DNA of 64,000 bases from Bacteroidales bacterium (GTDB lineage: Bacteria; Bacteroidota; Bacteroidia; Bacteroidales; FEN-979), in the NCBI GenBank assembly GCA_023231065.1, contig JALNWE010000004.1, positions 1-64,000 of the forward strand, in the 5' to 3' direction. A program made the translations under genes and the position numbers. Every line of letters begins with the position of its first letter. Position 1 is the first letter of the stretch. Below are positions 8,023 through 17,427 of this stretch, one piece after another. Below the pieces are notes generated by a model. That model saw nothing but the letters and a program-made list of their open reading frames with translations. It did not search any database and was not told the DNA's origin.

Positions 8023-9591
8023 ATGATAAAAACCATGTTTGTTACATTTTTTATAATGTCTTTAATCGGAAGTCTTTCAGCTAATGAAGACCAAACCACC
8101 GATGCAAAAGTGAAAGGAATGATTACCATCATTACTAAAAATATGCAAACGAATCCGGATAAGGCCATTTATTACCTGGAAGAAGCCCTGAACTATGAAA
8201 AGCAAACCAGTCAAAGCACATTGTGTGATTTATACCGGACAGCTGGAGTTCTCTATTTAAAAAAACAATCTTGCCATTTAGCTTTAGATTATTTTTACAA
8301 ATCCTTGGAAATACAGAACATTATCGATAAATCAAAAAATCATTACATTTATAATAATATTGGGGGTGCCTATCTGGCTTTAGGTGATACGGTGAAAGCA
8401 ACCGAATTTTGGTTGTTATCCCTGCAAGGGCTGAAACAGGCAATCAAGCGGGGAAATCTTAACGAAAAGCATTTTGAATCTTATATAGTTTATAATAACC
8501 TGGCAGTATTAGAGAGGCAGAAAGGGAACTATTTTAAAGCATTGGAAATGTTAAATGAATATAAAGGCTTTTGCTTAAAGGTTAAAGATACTCTTGGCAT
8601 CATTCGCGCTTACCAAAATTTATCCAACGTTTATTTCCAAATAAAAGAGTACGACAGTGCCCGGTTATTTTTCAGAAAAGGAAGCCATTTAGCAGAAATC
8701 ATCAACTCAACCTCTGATTTGGCCTCATTTTACTATAATATGGGCCATCAATTTATTGAATTGAACAGGGATTCTTCTCTCTATTATTTTTTGAAATCCT
8801 ATAAAATTAGTTGTCAGTACGAACTTAATCAGGTCAAGCTGGTTTCAGCAGAGGCTATATCAGATTTGTACGAAATGAATCATGAATATAGAAAATCAAA
8901 TGAATATCTTCATATTGCAAAAAAAATGTCGGAAGAAAATATCAATATCGAAAGCAAGAAGAAAATAAGTTTAATGGAATTTGAACACGAGCAAAAAATG
9001 AAACAACAGGAGCTGCTTCTCGACACGCAGCAACGGAAAAACATCCTGGTGTTCAGTACAATATTTTTTATTCTTGTTTCAATCCTTGCCTTCTTGTTAT
9101 ATCAGTTACAAAAAAACATCGCAAAAAGGCGTAGATTGGAAAACGAATTGCTAATCCAACGGTTGGAAGAAAAAAATAAGGAACTAACTACAAATATGAT
9201 CCAGAATATCCAAACAAGCGAAATCCTTGAATTTACACACAAAGGACTTCAAGAACTCAGGGAAAAAACTGAAGGTACAACAAATAGAGATCTTTCTCAA
9301 ATTATCAAGACCCTTAAAAACGGGAATCGTTCCTTCAACAAAAAGGAATTTGAAAAACTTTTCATCGAAACAGATAAAGGATTTTATAAAAAACTTTTAT
9401 CAGATTATCCTACACTTACAAACAACGAAATAAGACATTGTGTTTTTGCCAAAATGAATTTATCCAGTAAGGAGATTTCAGCTATTACCCAGCAGAGCCA
9501 GAATAGTATACTTGTTGCCAGATCCAGACTTAGAAAAAAACTTGGGTTGAAAGAAGATCAAGGTTTAACAAGCTTTTTTAATAATTTTTAA
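8023..9591 (+). CDS. TPR / transmembrane / coiled-coil / LuxR-like HTH one-component regulator
   Basis: The 522 residues divide into a signal sequence (MIKTMFVTFFIMSLIGSLSA), tetratricopeptide repeats from about 25 to 300 (for example ALDYFYKSLEIQ, YIYNNIGGAYLALGD, ALEMLNEYKG), one transmembrane helix at about 344-364 (FSTIFFILVSILAFLLY), a basic coiled coil to about 400, and a C-terminal helix-turn-helix at about 455-522 (LTNNEIRHCVFAKMNLSSKE, then RSRLRKKLGL). The layout puts the TPR sensor outside the cytoplasm and the DNA-binding end inside, without a kinase. The output end resembles that of the regulator at 42.5-45.4 kb. It is divergent from the propeller gene, with 287 bp between them, so that gene is the obvious candidate target. 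The signal is unknown. Confidence 0.8.
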   Translation: MIKTMFVTFFIMSLIGSLSANEDQTTDAKVKGMITIITKNMQTNPDKAIYYLEEALNYEKQTSQSTLCDLYRTAGVLYLKKQSCHLALDYFYKSLEIQNIIDKSKNHYIYNNIGGAYLALGDTVKATEFWLLSLQGLKQAIKRGNLNEKHFESYIVYNNLAVLERQKGNYFKALEMLNEYKGFCLKVKDTLGIIRAYQNLSNVYFQIKEYDSARLFFRKGSHLAEIINSTSDLASFYYNMGHQFIELNRDSSLYYFLKSYKISCQYELNQVKLVSAEAISDLYEMNHEYRKSNEYLHIAKKMSEENINIESKKKISLMEFEHEQKMKQQELLLDTQQRKNILVFSTIFFILVSILAFLLYQLQKNIAKRRRLENELLIQRLEEKNKELTTNMIQNIQTSEILEFTHKGLQELREKTEGTTNRDLSQIIKTLKNGNRSFNKKEFEKLFIETDKGFYKKLLSDYPTLTNNEIRHCVFAKMNLSSKEISAITQQSQNSILVARSRLRKKLGLKEDQGLTSFFNNF

Positions 9592-9619
9592 TGGGTTCGT
9601 TTATGACTACCCACTCCAT

Positions 9620-11077
9620 TCATTGAAAAACTGCATTACGCCGATCATCTGCTTTTTCCTTTGGTTTCTCTTTGATTAAAAACGAAACTCCCAAGGCGAT
9701 CAGGCATAAGAACAATCCCCCCGCGTAAGCCCATTGAAACCCCTGATAAAATACTTCCGATGAAATCGAATGAAGGGCAATTTTATTTGCATGAAAGTCC
9801 GATGGCATCGGAACGGTAAAAAGAATTTCCATAAGCAAAATCCCGATCATTTGTCCCAGGTTCGTCGATAATTTGAATACGCTGGAAGAGATGGACTGCT
9901 TTTCGGGAATAGCCAACGACATCATCAGGTTGTTATTGGGAGTGATGAAAAATGCATAACTGAACCCCAATCCCACAAGGAATATAAAAACCACCCATAG
10001 TTGAACTAATGGTATGCACAGAATGAAAAACAGACAGGTCACCGTGGCTGAAACCATTCCGAAAATAGTCAGCCGGGTTTTTGAGATCCGGTCTGACAGA
10101 TTTCCCGATAAAGCGCTCATGGCGCTGAAGACTACTGCAAAGGTCATGAGGACAAAACCCGCGTGCTCCACATTCATCTTCAGAACATAGGTCAGATAAA
10201 AGGGCATCAGGATACTGCTGCCTGCCATCAATCCGAACCCGGCAAATGAAGCCACGATCCCAAGGGTGAAATTATGGTCATGAAAGATTGAAAGGTCAAG
10301 GACTGGGTTTTTAGCCACTTTTTCACGCCAGAAAAAGAGTCCGAGCAAAACCAGCGCGGTGATAATTCCTCCTATTGTGAGCAAATTGTCCCAGCCCAGT
10401 TTGCGCCCCTGGTTGAGAAAATATACCAACAAGGCCAGCCCGGCAAAGCTCAGAAGGCTGCCGGCGAAGTCGAACCTGGTAAGCGTTTTTTTTTCAGGGC
10501 CAGGGTTTCTATCATTTGGCAACGATTTCCAGGCAACCAACACGGCCGCGATCCCGATCGGGACATTGATCAAGAAGATCCAATGCCAGTTAAGAAGACC
10601 TGTAATCAACCCGCCAAGCGGGTTTCCGATTAACAGTCCCAGGGAACTGATGGGGGAAAAGATCCCAAATGCCCAGCCTCGTTTTTCGGCAGGGATATAC
10701 CGGGGAATCAATGAAACCGACGTGGAGAAAAGCATGGATGCGCCAAGCGCCTGGATGGCCCTGGCAAAGATGAGAAAGTGGATGGAACCCGCGAATCCGC
10801 AAACCAATGAGCTTAATGTAAAAATTGCAAACCCGGATATAAAGATTTTTTTCACTCCCAACTGGTCTGCCAGTTTCCCGAAAGTGATCATCGTTCCGGC
10901 TAAGACAACCAGGTAAATCAGTACAATTTGGACAACCAGATTGGTCCCAACTTTAAAAAAAGCCGCAATATAGGGGAGGGAAATGTTGACAATATTTCCA
11001 TCGAGCAGGGCCATGAACCCAGCCAGGGAGGCGCTGACAATGATTGCTAACTGGCGTGATCTGTCTTCAATAATCAT
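9620..11077 (-). CDS. MFS drug exporter, DHA2 (EmrB/QacA) type
   Basis: A 485-residue polytopic membrane protein with about 14 hydrophobic segments, the count typical of the DHA2 group. Motifs include LDGNIVNISLPYIA in helix 1 (the family's LD.TIVNVALP), the loop 2-3 motif GKLADQLGVKKIF, and the antiporter motif C-like GPxxGG equivalent at IGNPLGGLITG. It is expected to pump drugs or other hydrophobic compounds out with proton uptake; the substrate cannot be read from sequence. A TTG at 11078-11080 precedes the ATG at 11077; the ATG (MIIEDRSRQL) is preferred. It has no membrane-fusion partner next to it and appears to be a single gene. Confidence 0.85.
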   Translation of the reverse strand: MIIEDRSRQLAIIVSASLAGFMALLDGNIVNISLPYIAAFFKVGTNLVVQIVLIYLVVLAGTMITFGKLADQLGVKKIFISGFAIFTLSSLVCGFAGSIHFLIFARAIQALGASMLFSTSVSLIPRYIPAEKRGWAFGIFSPISSLGLLIGNPLGGLITGLLNWHWIFLINVPIGIAAVLVAWKSLPNDRNPGPEKKTLTRFDFAGSLLSFAGLALLVYFLNQGRKLGWDNLLTIGGIITALVLLGLFFWREKVAKNPVLDLSIFHDHNFTLGIVASFAGFGLMAGSSILMPFYLTYVLKMNVEHAGFVLMTFAVVFSAMSALSGNLSDRISKTRLTIFGMVSATVTCLFFILCIPLVQLWVVFIFLVGLGFSYAFFITPNNNLMMSLAIPEKQSISSSVFKLSTNLGQMIGILLMEILFTVPMPSDFHANKIALHSISSEVFYQGFQWAYAGGLFLCLIALGVSFLIKEKPKEKADDRRNAVFQ

Positions 11078-11476
11078 CAATATACTTGTTAGTTACTAAA
11101 CTCCATCAATTCAAACCCGGTTATGAGGTTTTCCACGCTAAGATAGTGAAATAAAAAAAATACCATTACAACTCATTGCCAATTATCAATTGTCCATTTT
11201 CCATTTTTTCATCATCCTTCCTATATCCTTTGTCCATGCTCGTCCATCTTTTTGGGTGTGTTCGGTAGTCTGTTCAAAAAAGTGTCTATTGATAGTTTCT
11301 ACTTACAAACTGCTCGCATTGCGTGGCTGCCTGGCTTATCAAATTATCTGTCACCCTGTCAGATTTTTCTCCTTTTTCCTTTTGTTTACGGCGACGGGTA
11401 GGTCTAAGGTAAGTCTTTGGTATTTCTGAAATTTGTATATTAGATGAATTGTTTTATGATACTTAACAGAAATTCC
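11078..11476. other. Gene-free gap
   Basis: About 400 bases between divergently oriented genes. I see no convincing coding frame, RNA or repeat; it presumably holds the promoters of both flanking genes, but no clean TAnnTTTG box was found. Confidence 0.4.
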
Positions 11477-12118
11477 ATGAAAACTGCTATTATTTCCGGC
11501 GCTACCGGACTGGTTGGCAAACAACTGCTTCAGCAGTTGCTTAAAAATCCTGGTTACGAAAAGGTTATCGCGGTCGTCCGTAAGCGGATGGATATCACCG
11601 ATGATAAGCTGGTCCAGCAGGTCATCGATTTCGAACAGTTACCTACTGTACTTGATGGGGTGAAGGCTTGTGATGGCTATTGCTGCCTGGGGACGACCAT
11701 CAAAACTGCCGGGAGCAAGGAACGACAATACCGGATCGATCACGATTATGTGGTTGAATTTGCCCATGCATGCCACAAAGCCGGGGTGAACCGTTTTGCT
11801 GTCATTTCCTCCCTTGGGGCAAACGCGGAATCTCCGAACTTTTACCTCCGGACCAAAGGTAAAATGGAGCGGGACCTGAAGAAAATCCCTTTCAGCAGCC
11901 TGGTCATCCTGCAACCATCGTTTTTATTAGGTGACCGGAGTGAGCATAGGGCGGGCGAAAATATCATAGCCGGAATCGTGAAATGTGCAAGCCCTTTAAT
12001 GGTCGGTGGGTTGAAAAAATACCGCGGTGTCAGGGATACTTCTGTGGCCGCCTGTTTGATCAGGGAGATACAGAAAGGGGAAGAAGGGGTCCATGTTATC
12101 ATGTCGGATCAGATTTAA
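11477..12118 (+). CDS. NAD(P)-binding oxidoreductase, HTATIP2-like atypical SDR
   Basis: From the ATG at 11477 this is a 213-residue protein beginning MKTAIISGATGLVG, with the GxxGxxG dinucleotide-binding turn. Later motifs are YCCLGTTIKTAGS, FAVISSLGA and YLRTKGKME, which carry the Tyr-x-x-x-Lys pair of atypical short-chain dehydrogenases, and VILQPSFLLG. This order matches the HTATIP2/Tip30-like group of NAD(P)H-binding proteins. The substrate is unknown. The frame runs 33 bases further upstream without a better start. It is a lone plus-strand gene just upstream of the GH63-like gene (76 bp away), with which it may or may not be co-transcribed. Confidence 0.75.
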   Translation: MKTAIISGATGLVGKQLLQQLLKNPGYEKVIAVVRKRMDITDDKLVQQVIDFEQLPTVLDGVKACDGYCCLGTTIKTAGSKERQYRIDHDYVVEFAHACHKAGVNRFAVISSLGANAESPNFYLRTKGKMERDLKKIPFSSLVILQPSFLLGDRSEHRAGENIIAGIVKCASPLMVGGLKKYRGVRDTSVAACLIREIQKGEEGVHVIMSDQI

Positions 12119-12122
12119 AAGT

Positions 12123-12130
12123 TAAATTTG
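12123..12130 (+). promoter_or_regulatory. Putative -7 box before the GH63-like gene
   Basis: TAAATTTG matches TAnnTTTG and lies 64 bases before the ATG at 12194. No -33 box is evident. Confidence 0.3.
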
Positions 12131-12193
12131 TCTCCGGTCATTTCCTTTTTTTAAGAAACATAGAGGGATGACGTTAATTAACCATTGAATCCC

Positions 12194-14338
12194 ATGAAGC
12201 GACTTGTTTTTCTCCTGATCAGCTGGTTACCGGTAATGACGATGATGGCCCAGGATTTCAAGACGGTTGAGGGCTACCTTCATATCAATGCAAAGGCCGA
12301 CGATCCGTTATATACCACGTATGCCGCTTCCATGGCCCGGTCACAATTGTATGGCGATAAAGCGTACAAGATGGATTATTATTCCGGATGCCGGCCTGTA
12401 AGCTATTCCAGCGATCAGGCAGGGACGATGTTCTGTATCTGGAAAGTCGATCAGGTGGCGATCCAAAAAACCGGAGAATATTTCGAGAAACCGGTCGTGC
12501 ATTTTTCTTTTCCCGACATGGCCATCCTGGAGTATGGACCGTTCCGGGGAATTCATGTCAAAGAGACCTTTTTTGTATATAGTTCCACCCTGGCCATGGT
12601 GGATATGGAAGTGAAAAACACGGACCGGATCTCCCATGATGTGGCGGTTTATCCAATACTGGAAACCGGCAACGATTCCCTGGGGATAGAACGGTATGAT
12701 ACCATCCTGGATGGTTACCTGACCCGGCGTTACGAAAGTCCTTACCGGCTGATCAGCAGTCTGAGGGCGGAATATGGTTACCCTACCCGGGTCAGGGATT
12801 TCTTTACCTGTAACCTTAAATCTTATTCCCATGGGGGGTATTCAGGGAATATGGATGATTTTTACAATGTGATCAAGACCGATTTTTATTCCGAAAAACG
12901 AACGGATTCATTGAATATGCGTTCGTCGGGATTGGTGGATTTCGTCGCGTTACAATTGAAAAAGCGGCTGAACCCGGGAGAAAAGGTAACTTTCCGTTAT
13001 CTCCGGGGAGTTAAAGCCATTCAGGAAGATGCCGCAAACATGGTCCGGGCGATCGATTCCGTTAAGAATTTCATGTTGAAGACCTATTATGAAGATAACC
13101 TGATCCTTTTTTCCAGGATCCCGCGGATCAATTTTAAAACGACTGATGAAAAGCTTGCTTACCTGAGCGCGTTCAACCTTGCGCGGGGATGCATGTATCC
13201 GCCATCAGGAAAAACCAGTTATAATTTTTATGTTTTTTCGCGAAATCCTTTATGGGGATGGGGCCATGGTCACCAGGTACTGCATGAATCGCTCAGCATG
13301 ATGGCATATTCCTATCTCGATCCCAAGTCGGCCCAGGGATCCCAAAGGGTTTATATGGAGCAGCAGCGCGAAGACGGATTGATAGCATACCGCCATGGGC
13401 CCCGCGGATTGCAGGATTACCCGCATAAAGACATGTCAACCACTTCCGCGCCTTTTTTCAGTTGGATCAACCTGGAGATTTATGAAGTGAGCAGGGACCG
13501 GCAATTTTTAGAAGATGCCTATATCTCCGGGAGCCGGTATGTCGAATGGCTGATCAGGAACCGCGACACCGACCAGGACGGGACTTTTGAATGGGGGCCA
13601 TACGGCATTATTGAGAATGTCAGGGATTGGTACAATGCCGTTTTCCAGGTTTCAGCCGAACGGTATCTTGATGTGGACAAGGAAGATATTTCAGATGAGC
13701 TGGAATGTCTTGACCTGACCCTGATGGTCATCAAAGAAGAACGCAGCCTGGCCAAAATGGCAAAGTTTTTGGGGAAGGAGGCGGAATCCCAAAAATGGAT
13801 GTCATTAGCCAATAAAACGACCGGACTTGTGAATGAACGGATGTGGGATGATTCCACCGGATTCTATTATTCCATCAATAAGAAGAACCATTCCTTCCAT
13901 TTCATGACCCGTGATTTGCGCCGGCAGGAGATCATCGGCTTTCTGGCCTTATGGGCTGAAGCAGCGCCCAGGGACCGGGCAGCAAGGCTGGTTGAGGCCC
14001 TTACGGACACCACAAAATTCTGGCGGAGATATGGGGTCCCCACCTTATCGGTACAGGATCCCTGGTATAGCCCTTATGTGGACTATTGCTGTAAATGGAA
14101 CGGCCCGGTATGGCTGTTGTGGGATTATATGGTTTATGATGGATTGCGGTCGTACCAATATCATGACCTGGCCTCTCAACTGGCCCATAAAATGCTCCAT
14201 GCCGTCGCGTTGCAGTTGTCAAAAAACCATAATTACTGGGAATCTTATAGTCCCGATAACGAATCGCTTAACTGTCCCCCGAATTATATCTGGGATTCCA
14301 TCATTGCAAAAATGCTGGTCGAAGAATATCAGAAATAG
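12194..14338 (+). CDS. Secreted (alpha/alpha)6 glycoside hydrolase, GH63 / mannosylglycerate-hydrolase-like
   Basis: The ATG at 12194 gives a 714-residue protein with a signal peptide (MKRLVFLLISWLPVMTMMAQ). Residues about 25-300 form a beta-rich N-terminal domain. Residues about 310-710 form the (alpha/alpha)6 barrel, with WGWGHGHQVLHESLSMMAY, DTDQDGTFEWG, NAVFQVSAERYL and CCKWNGPVWLLWDYMVYDG. These are the landmarks of the MGH1-like group of clan GH-G (GH63 type). Family members hydrolyse alpha-glucosyl or mannosyl-glycerate-like substrates, but the specificity here is open. It heads a three-gene plus-strand run with a GH172 lipoprotein (27 bp downstream) and a CAP-SPOR protein, so a periplasmic or surface role in breaking a shared glycan with the GH172 is inferred. 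Confidence 0.7.
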   Translation: MKRLVFLLISWLPVMTMMAQDFKTVEGYLHINAKADDPLYTTYAASMARSQLYGDKAYKMDYYSGCRPVSYSSDQAGTMFCIWKVDQVAIQKTGEYFEKPVVHFSFPDMAILEYGPFRGIHVKETFFVYSSTLAMVDMEVKNTDRISHDVAVYPILETGNDSLGIERYDTILDGYLTRRYESPYRLISSLRAEYGYPTRVRDFFTCNLKSYSHGGYSGNMDDFYNVIKTDFYSEKRTDSLNMRSSGLVDFVALQLKKRLNPGEKVTFRYLRGVKAIQEDAANMVRAIDSVKNFMLKTYYEDNLILFSRIPRINFKTTDEKLAYLSAFNLARGCMYPPSGKTSYNFYVFSRNPLWGWGHGHQVLHESLSMMAYSYLDPKSAQGSQRVYMEQQREDGLIAYRHGPRGLQDYPHKDMSTTSAPFFSWINLEIYEVSRDRQFLEDAYISGSRYVEWLIRNRDTDQDGTFEWGPYGIIENVRDWYNAVFQVSAERYLDVDKEDISDELECLDLTLMVIKEERSLAKMAKFLGKEAESQKWMSLANKTTGLVNERMWDDSTGFYYSINKKNHSFHFMTRDLRRQEIIGFLALWAEAAPRDRAARLVEALTDTTKFWRRYGVPTLSVQDPWYSPYVDYCCKWNGPVWLLWDYMVYDGLRSYQYHDLASQLAHKMLHAVALQLSKNHNYWESYSPDNESLNCPPNYIWDSIIAKMLVEEYQK

Positions 14339-14346
14339 TACCTTTG
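14339..14346 (+). promoter_or_regulatory. Putative internal -7 box before the GH172 gene
   Basis: TACCTTTG matches TAnnTTTG, starts right after the preceding stop codon and lies 19 bases before the ATG at 14366. It could give the GH172 gene its own transcript. Confidence 0.4.
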
Positions 14347-14365
14347 CAAGGTTAATCGGATTTTT

Positions 14366-15862
14366 ATGAAGCGGTTTGTGACTGGTAAAAAATATTTGAT
14401 CTTTCTTTTCCTACTAACGCTTTCTTCCTGCAATACCGGAAACCTTACCGATATTCAGAGATTGCTTTCCCCGGCCGCTTTACCCTATTTGAAAAGCAGC
14501 AAGTTAATTCAGGTTTCGAGTTATGATACGTCAGGGGGCAACAATGACCGGGTTGTAATTCCCGCTGGGAAAAAGGTAACCATTATGGATGTAGGCGGGC
14601 CTGGTATGATATCGCGGATCTGGATGAATGTCGATTCCAGGGATCCTTATTTCCTGCGCCGTATTGTGATCCGGATATATTGGGACAACGAATTACAGCC
14701 CTCGGTGGAAGTTCCATTGGGCGATTTTTTTGGTTCAGGGTTTCAATATACCCCTTACATTTCGCAGTACCTGGGAATGACCAGCGGCGGTTATATTTGT
14801 TATCTTCCGATGCCTTTCGAGAGCCATGCCCGCATCGAAATTGCCAATGATACCCACCAGAATATTTCAGGGCTTTATTACCAGATCAATTACCAGAAGT
14901 TCGAAGGCGCCCTGGAATCGGATGTGGCTTATTTCCATGCCCAGTGGAGGCGGAGTATCAAAACAGATTATGATACCAATTTTGTAATACTAAATGCAGA
15001 AGGGCGCGGACATCTCATTGGGGTAAACCTGAATTTGCAATCGTATGACGGGAGTTTTAATTTTCTGGATGGGGATGAGATGATTTATGTTGATGGTGAA
15101 AAAAACCCATCGATCAGGGGGACAGGCACTGAAGATTTTTTTTCGGGAGGCATGAAGTTTAGCAAAGATGAATTTGCAGGGCCATACAGTGGGTTGATTT
15201 ATAAAAATAATTCCCTTGGCCAGATTGCCGCTTACCGTCTCTTCATACCTGATCCTGTGCCCTTTAAAAAGAATATTCTGGTTACCATCGAACACGGGCA
15301 GGCGAATCGTGAAATAGCTGATTACAGTTCAACGGCTTATTGGTACCAGATGGAACCTCACAAACCTTTCAGGCCATTACCGGTTGACGGACAACGAATC
15401 CCTTTACGGATAATAAAGCCAGCCCATTTAATTGAAGCGGAAAATCTTCAATTTCAATTAGAAGGGTTGAAATCGAAGATCGTGGATATGTCGGAGTACG
15501 GACCTGAGTGGGGAGGGAATAAGCAAATCGTCATTGAATCCAGGGACGCTTCTTCATTTGGCTTGATGCTGAATGGGTTAAAAAAAGAACAATATGAAAT
15601 CACTCTTTTTTATACCTTAGGGCCGGATTACGGAGATGCTGATATTTTGATAAATAACAAGAAGATGGGAGAAATCCGCGGGTATTCGCCTTATATCCTG
15701 CCTTTTGGGAAGGTAATTATTCCAGCCGTCCGGCGGGCAGCCGGATCTGAAACGATTACTTTGAGGTTTGTCATCACCGGAAAGGATCCTTCATCGAAAG
15801 GATATAAAGTCGGCCTTGATGGGATACATCTCGTTCCACAGCAACCAATAAAAGAAAATTAA
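14366..15862 (+). CDS. GH172 family (DUF2961) lipoprotein
   Basis: A 498-residue lipoprotein: its signal ends in LSSC (Cys at about residue 22). The DUF2961/GH172 beta-jelly-roll core is marked by GGPGMISRIWMN (about residues 77-88), SVEVPLGDFFGSGF, PMPFESHARIEI and GTGTEDFFSGG (about 250), the last carrying a conserved acidic residue of the active site. GH172 members act on alpha-D-fructofuranosyl or D-arabinofuranosyl bonds, often as trimers; which bond is cut here cannot be told. Residues about 350-498 form a further beta-rich domain, possibly carbohydrate-binding (HLIEAENLQF, then ITLRFVITG). The stop overlaps the start of the next gene (TAATG), which points to co-translation with the CAP-SPOR protein. 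Confidence 0.8.
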   Translation: MKRFVTGKKYLIFLFLLTLSSCNTGNLTDIQRLLSPAALPYLKSSKLIQVSSYDTSGGNNDRVVIPAGKKVTIMDVGGPGMISRIWMNVDSRDPYFLRRIVIRIYWDNELQPSVEVPLGDFFGSGFQYTPYISQYLGMTSGGYICYLPMPFESHARIEIANDTHQNISGLYYQINYQKFEGALESDVAYFHAQWRRSIKTDYDTNFVILNAEGRGHLIGVNLNLQSYDGSFNFLDGDEMIYVDGEKNPSIRGTGTEDFFSGGMKFSKDEFAGPYSGLIYKNNSLGQIAAYRLFIPDPVPFKKNILVTIEHGQANREIADYSSTAYWYQMEPHKPFRPLPVDGQRIPLRIIKPAHLIEAENLQFQLEGLKSKIVDMSEYGPEWGGNKQIVIESRDASSFGLMLNGLKKEQYEITLFYTLGPDYGDADILINNKKMGEIRGYSPYILPFGKVIIPAVRRAAGSETITLRFVITGKDPSSKGYKVGLDGIHLVPQQPIKEN

Positions 15863-16884
15863 TGAAGTCCAGGACCGGTATTTTATTTCTTTTTCTGTTG
15901 TTATCCCTCTTGTTTAATCCGGGAGAAAGAAGTTTTGTCTTTGGGCAAAAGGTTGTCAAACAAGGGGGGCCTGTCCCCGCTTCATTTTGTGTCAAGCCTA
16001 CTGAGATGGAATTATACCAGATGGTTTGCGATGACAGGGCCCAGCATGGCCTCCCTCCTATTCCCCTCTCAAAATCCCTGTGTTATGTGGCCGCTCAGCA
16101 TTTGAAAGATCTGTTTTTACATCATCCCGATGAGGGTTCCTGTAACTTTCATTCGTGGTCTGCCCATGGTCCCTGGAAACCTTTTTGTTATCCTGTGGAT
16201 GAGAACAAGAAAAACTCGGTATGGGACAAACCCCGCGAAATAACGCGATATCCGGCCAAGGCCTATGAAATCATTTATTGGGAAAACAATCCGGTACTGG
16301 TCGATACCATTATGTCGGTCTGGGAGTCAGAAGAATATTTCAACAGTTTTTTGGTCAATTCGGGGAAATGGCTTGGCGTTCAATGGAATGCCATTGGCAT
16401 TGCCATTTACGAAAATTATGCCTGCGCCTGGTTTGGGGAGGTCAAAGATCCAGAAGGCAAACCGGAAGTATGCGGGAACCAGTCCCCGCTTAGCAAAAAG
16501 CCGGTTCCCGCGAAACCTGCCGATAGTCTTCAGAAAAATAAAAGCAAATCCGTAGCTGCCGGGAAAAAATCGGAAAAAAAACAAACCGAAGTTTTAAAGG
16601 GCATTCCATCTGCTGCCGTCGATAAAAGCAGTACGGCCAAAGATTCCCTGGGTTTGAAGCCCATCACATACTATATCATTGTCAGGACGAATATTTCGGA
16701 GGAAAACGCCATGAAGTTGATTACGGAGCTACAAACGAAGGGCTATCCGGATGCCCGGTTCCTTGATAAAGATGGGAAGTCGAGGGTGAGTGTTTTCCAG
16801 TCCAACGATCGGGCGGAGGTCATGGCAAAACTGAGGGAAGTGAAAAAAAGCTATAAAGACGCATGGCTTTTGAAAAATCAGTAA
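15862..16884 (+). CDS. Secreted CAP-domain protein with C-terminal SPOR-like domain
   Basis: This 340-residue protein has a signal peptide (residues 1-29), a CAP/SCP domain at about 45-195 (MVCDDRAQHGLPPIPLSKSL, HLKDLF, FHSWSAHG, GIAIYENYACAWFG), a Lys/Pro/Ser-rich linker (about 200-265), and a SPOR-like fold at about 268-340 (ITYYIIVRTNISEENAMKLI, then VSVFQSNDRAEVMAKLREVK). CAP domains in bacteria have varied or unknown roles; SPOR domains bind denuded peptidoglycan, so a periplasmic wall-associated location is inferred. Its start overlaps the stop of the GH172 gene by one base. No clear catalytic assignment is possible. Confidence 0.75.
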   Translation: MKSRTGILFLFLLLSLLFNPGERSFVFGQKVVKQGGPVPASFCVKPTEMELYQMVCDDRAQHGLPPIPLSKSLCYVAAQHLKDLFLHHPDEGSCNFHSWSAHGPWKPFCYPVDENKKNSVWDKPREITRYPAKAYEIIYWENNPVLVDTIMSVWESEEYFNSFLVNSGKWLGVQWNAIGIAIYENYACAWFGEVKDPEGKPEVCGNQSPLSKKPVPAKPADSLQKNKSKSVAAGKKSEKKQTEVLKGIPSAAVDKSSTAKDSLGLKPITYYIIVRTNISEENAMKLITELQTKGYPDARFLDKDGKSRVSVFQSNDRAEVMAKLREVKKSYKDAWLLKNQ

Positions 16885-16934
16885 TGAGGAGTGACGGAGC
16901 AGGATAAAAAGAAAGAAATTTTCTTCAAAAGGAA

Positions 16935-17426
16935 TCAGGCTTTCATATAAAAAAGGTCGCGCTGGGCAAAGGCATGTTCGTGCTCAAGCAACCATTTTTT
17001 ACGCCAGAGCCCCCCGGCATAGCCAACAAGTTTTCCATCGTGGCCCAATACCCGGTGACAGGGAATGATGATTGGAACAGGGTTCCTCCTGTTGGCGCCG
17101 CCAACAGCGCGTAAGGCATTGGCATGACCAATCCTGCGGGCAAGCCCGATGTATGAAAGCGTGGCGCCGTAAGGAATTTTTTGTAATTCAGACCAGATCC
17201 CCAGTTGAAACGGCGTCCCCGAAAGATCCAAAGGCAGGTCAAATATTTTCCTGGTCCCGGCAAAATATTCTTCCAATTGTTCAATACAGGGTTTCAGTAA
17301 AGATGGTACGCGGTGTATGCGGACCCGGAAATCGAGAAAACAGAGACCGCATATTCCTTTTTCAGAGCCTGTGACTTCCACAAAGCCGATGGGGGTTTTA
17401 AGAAACGCCCGCTGGATGGGGTTCAT
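16935..17426 (-). CDS. ogt: Methylated-DNA--protein-cysteine methyltransferase (O6-alkylguanine repair)
   Basis: The 163-residue frame from ATG 17426 (MNPIQRAFLKTPIG) carries the suicide-cysteine motif IPCHRVLGHDGKLVGYAGG with Cys at about 123, preceded by ALRAVGGANRRNPVPI, the DNA-binding helix and Asn hinge of this family. It moves alkyl groups from O6-guanine onto the Cys. A longer frame to 17483 exists but overlaps the upstream gene and begins with a non-family sequence. The start lies one base past the TGA of the small membrane protein gene, so the two are probably co-transcribed. Confidence 0.9.
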   Translation of the reverse strand: MNPIQRAFLKTPIGFVEVTGSEKGICGLCFLDFRVRIHRVPSLLKPCIEQLEEYFAGTRKIFDLPLDLSGTPFQLGIWSELQKIPYGATLSYIGLARRIGHANALRAVGGANRRNPVPIIIPCHRVLGHDGKLVGYAGGLWRKKWLLEHEHAFAQRDLFYMKA

Positions 17427-17427
17427 A

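Noticed and set aside
11190..11429. 79-codon frame rich in Phe/Ser
   Set aside because: Intergenic, no homology features, starts from low-complexity sequence.
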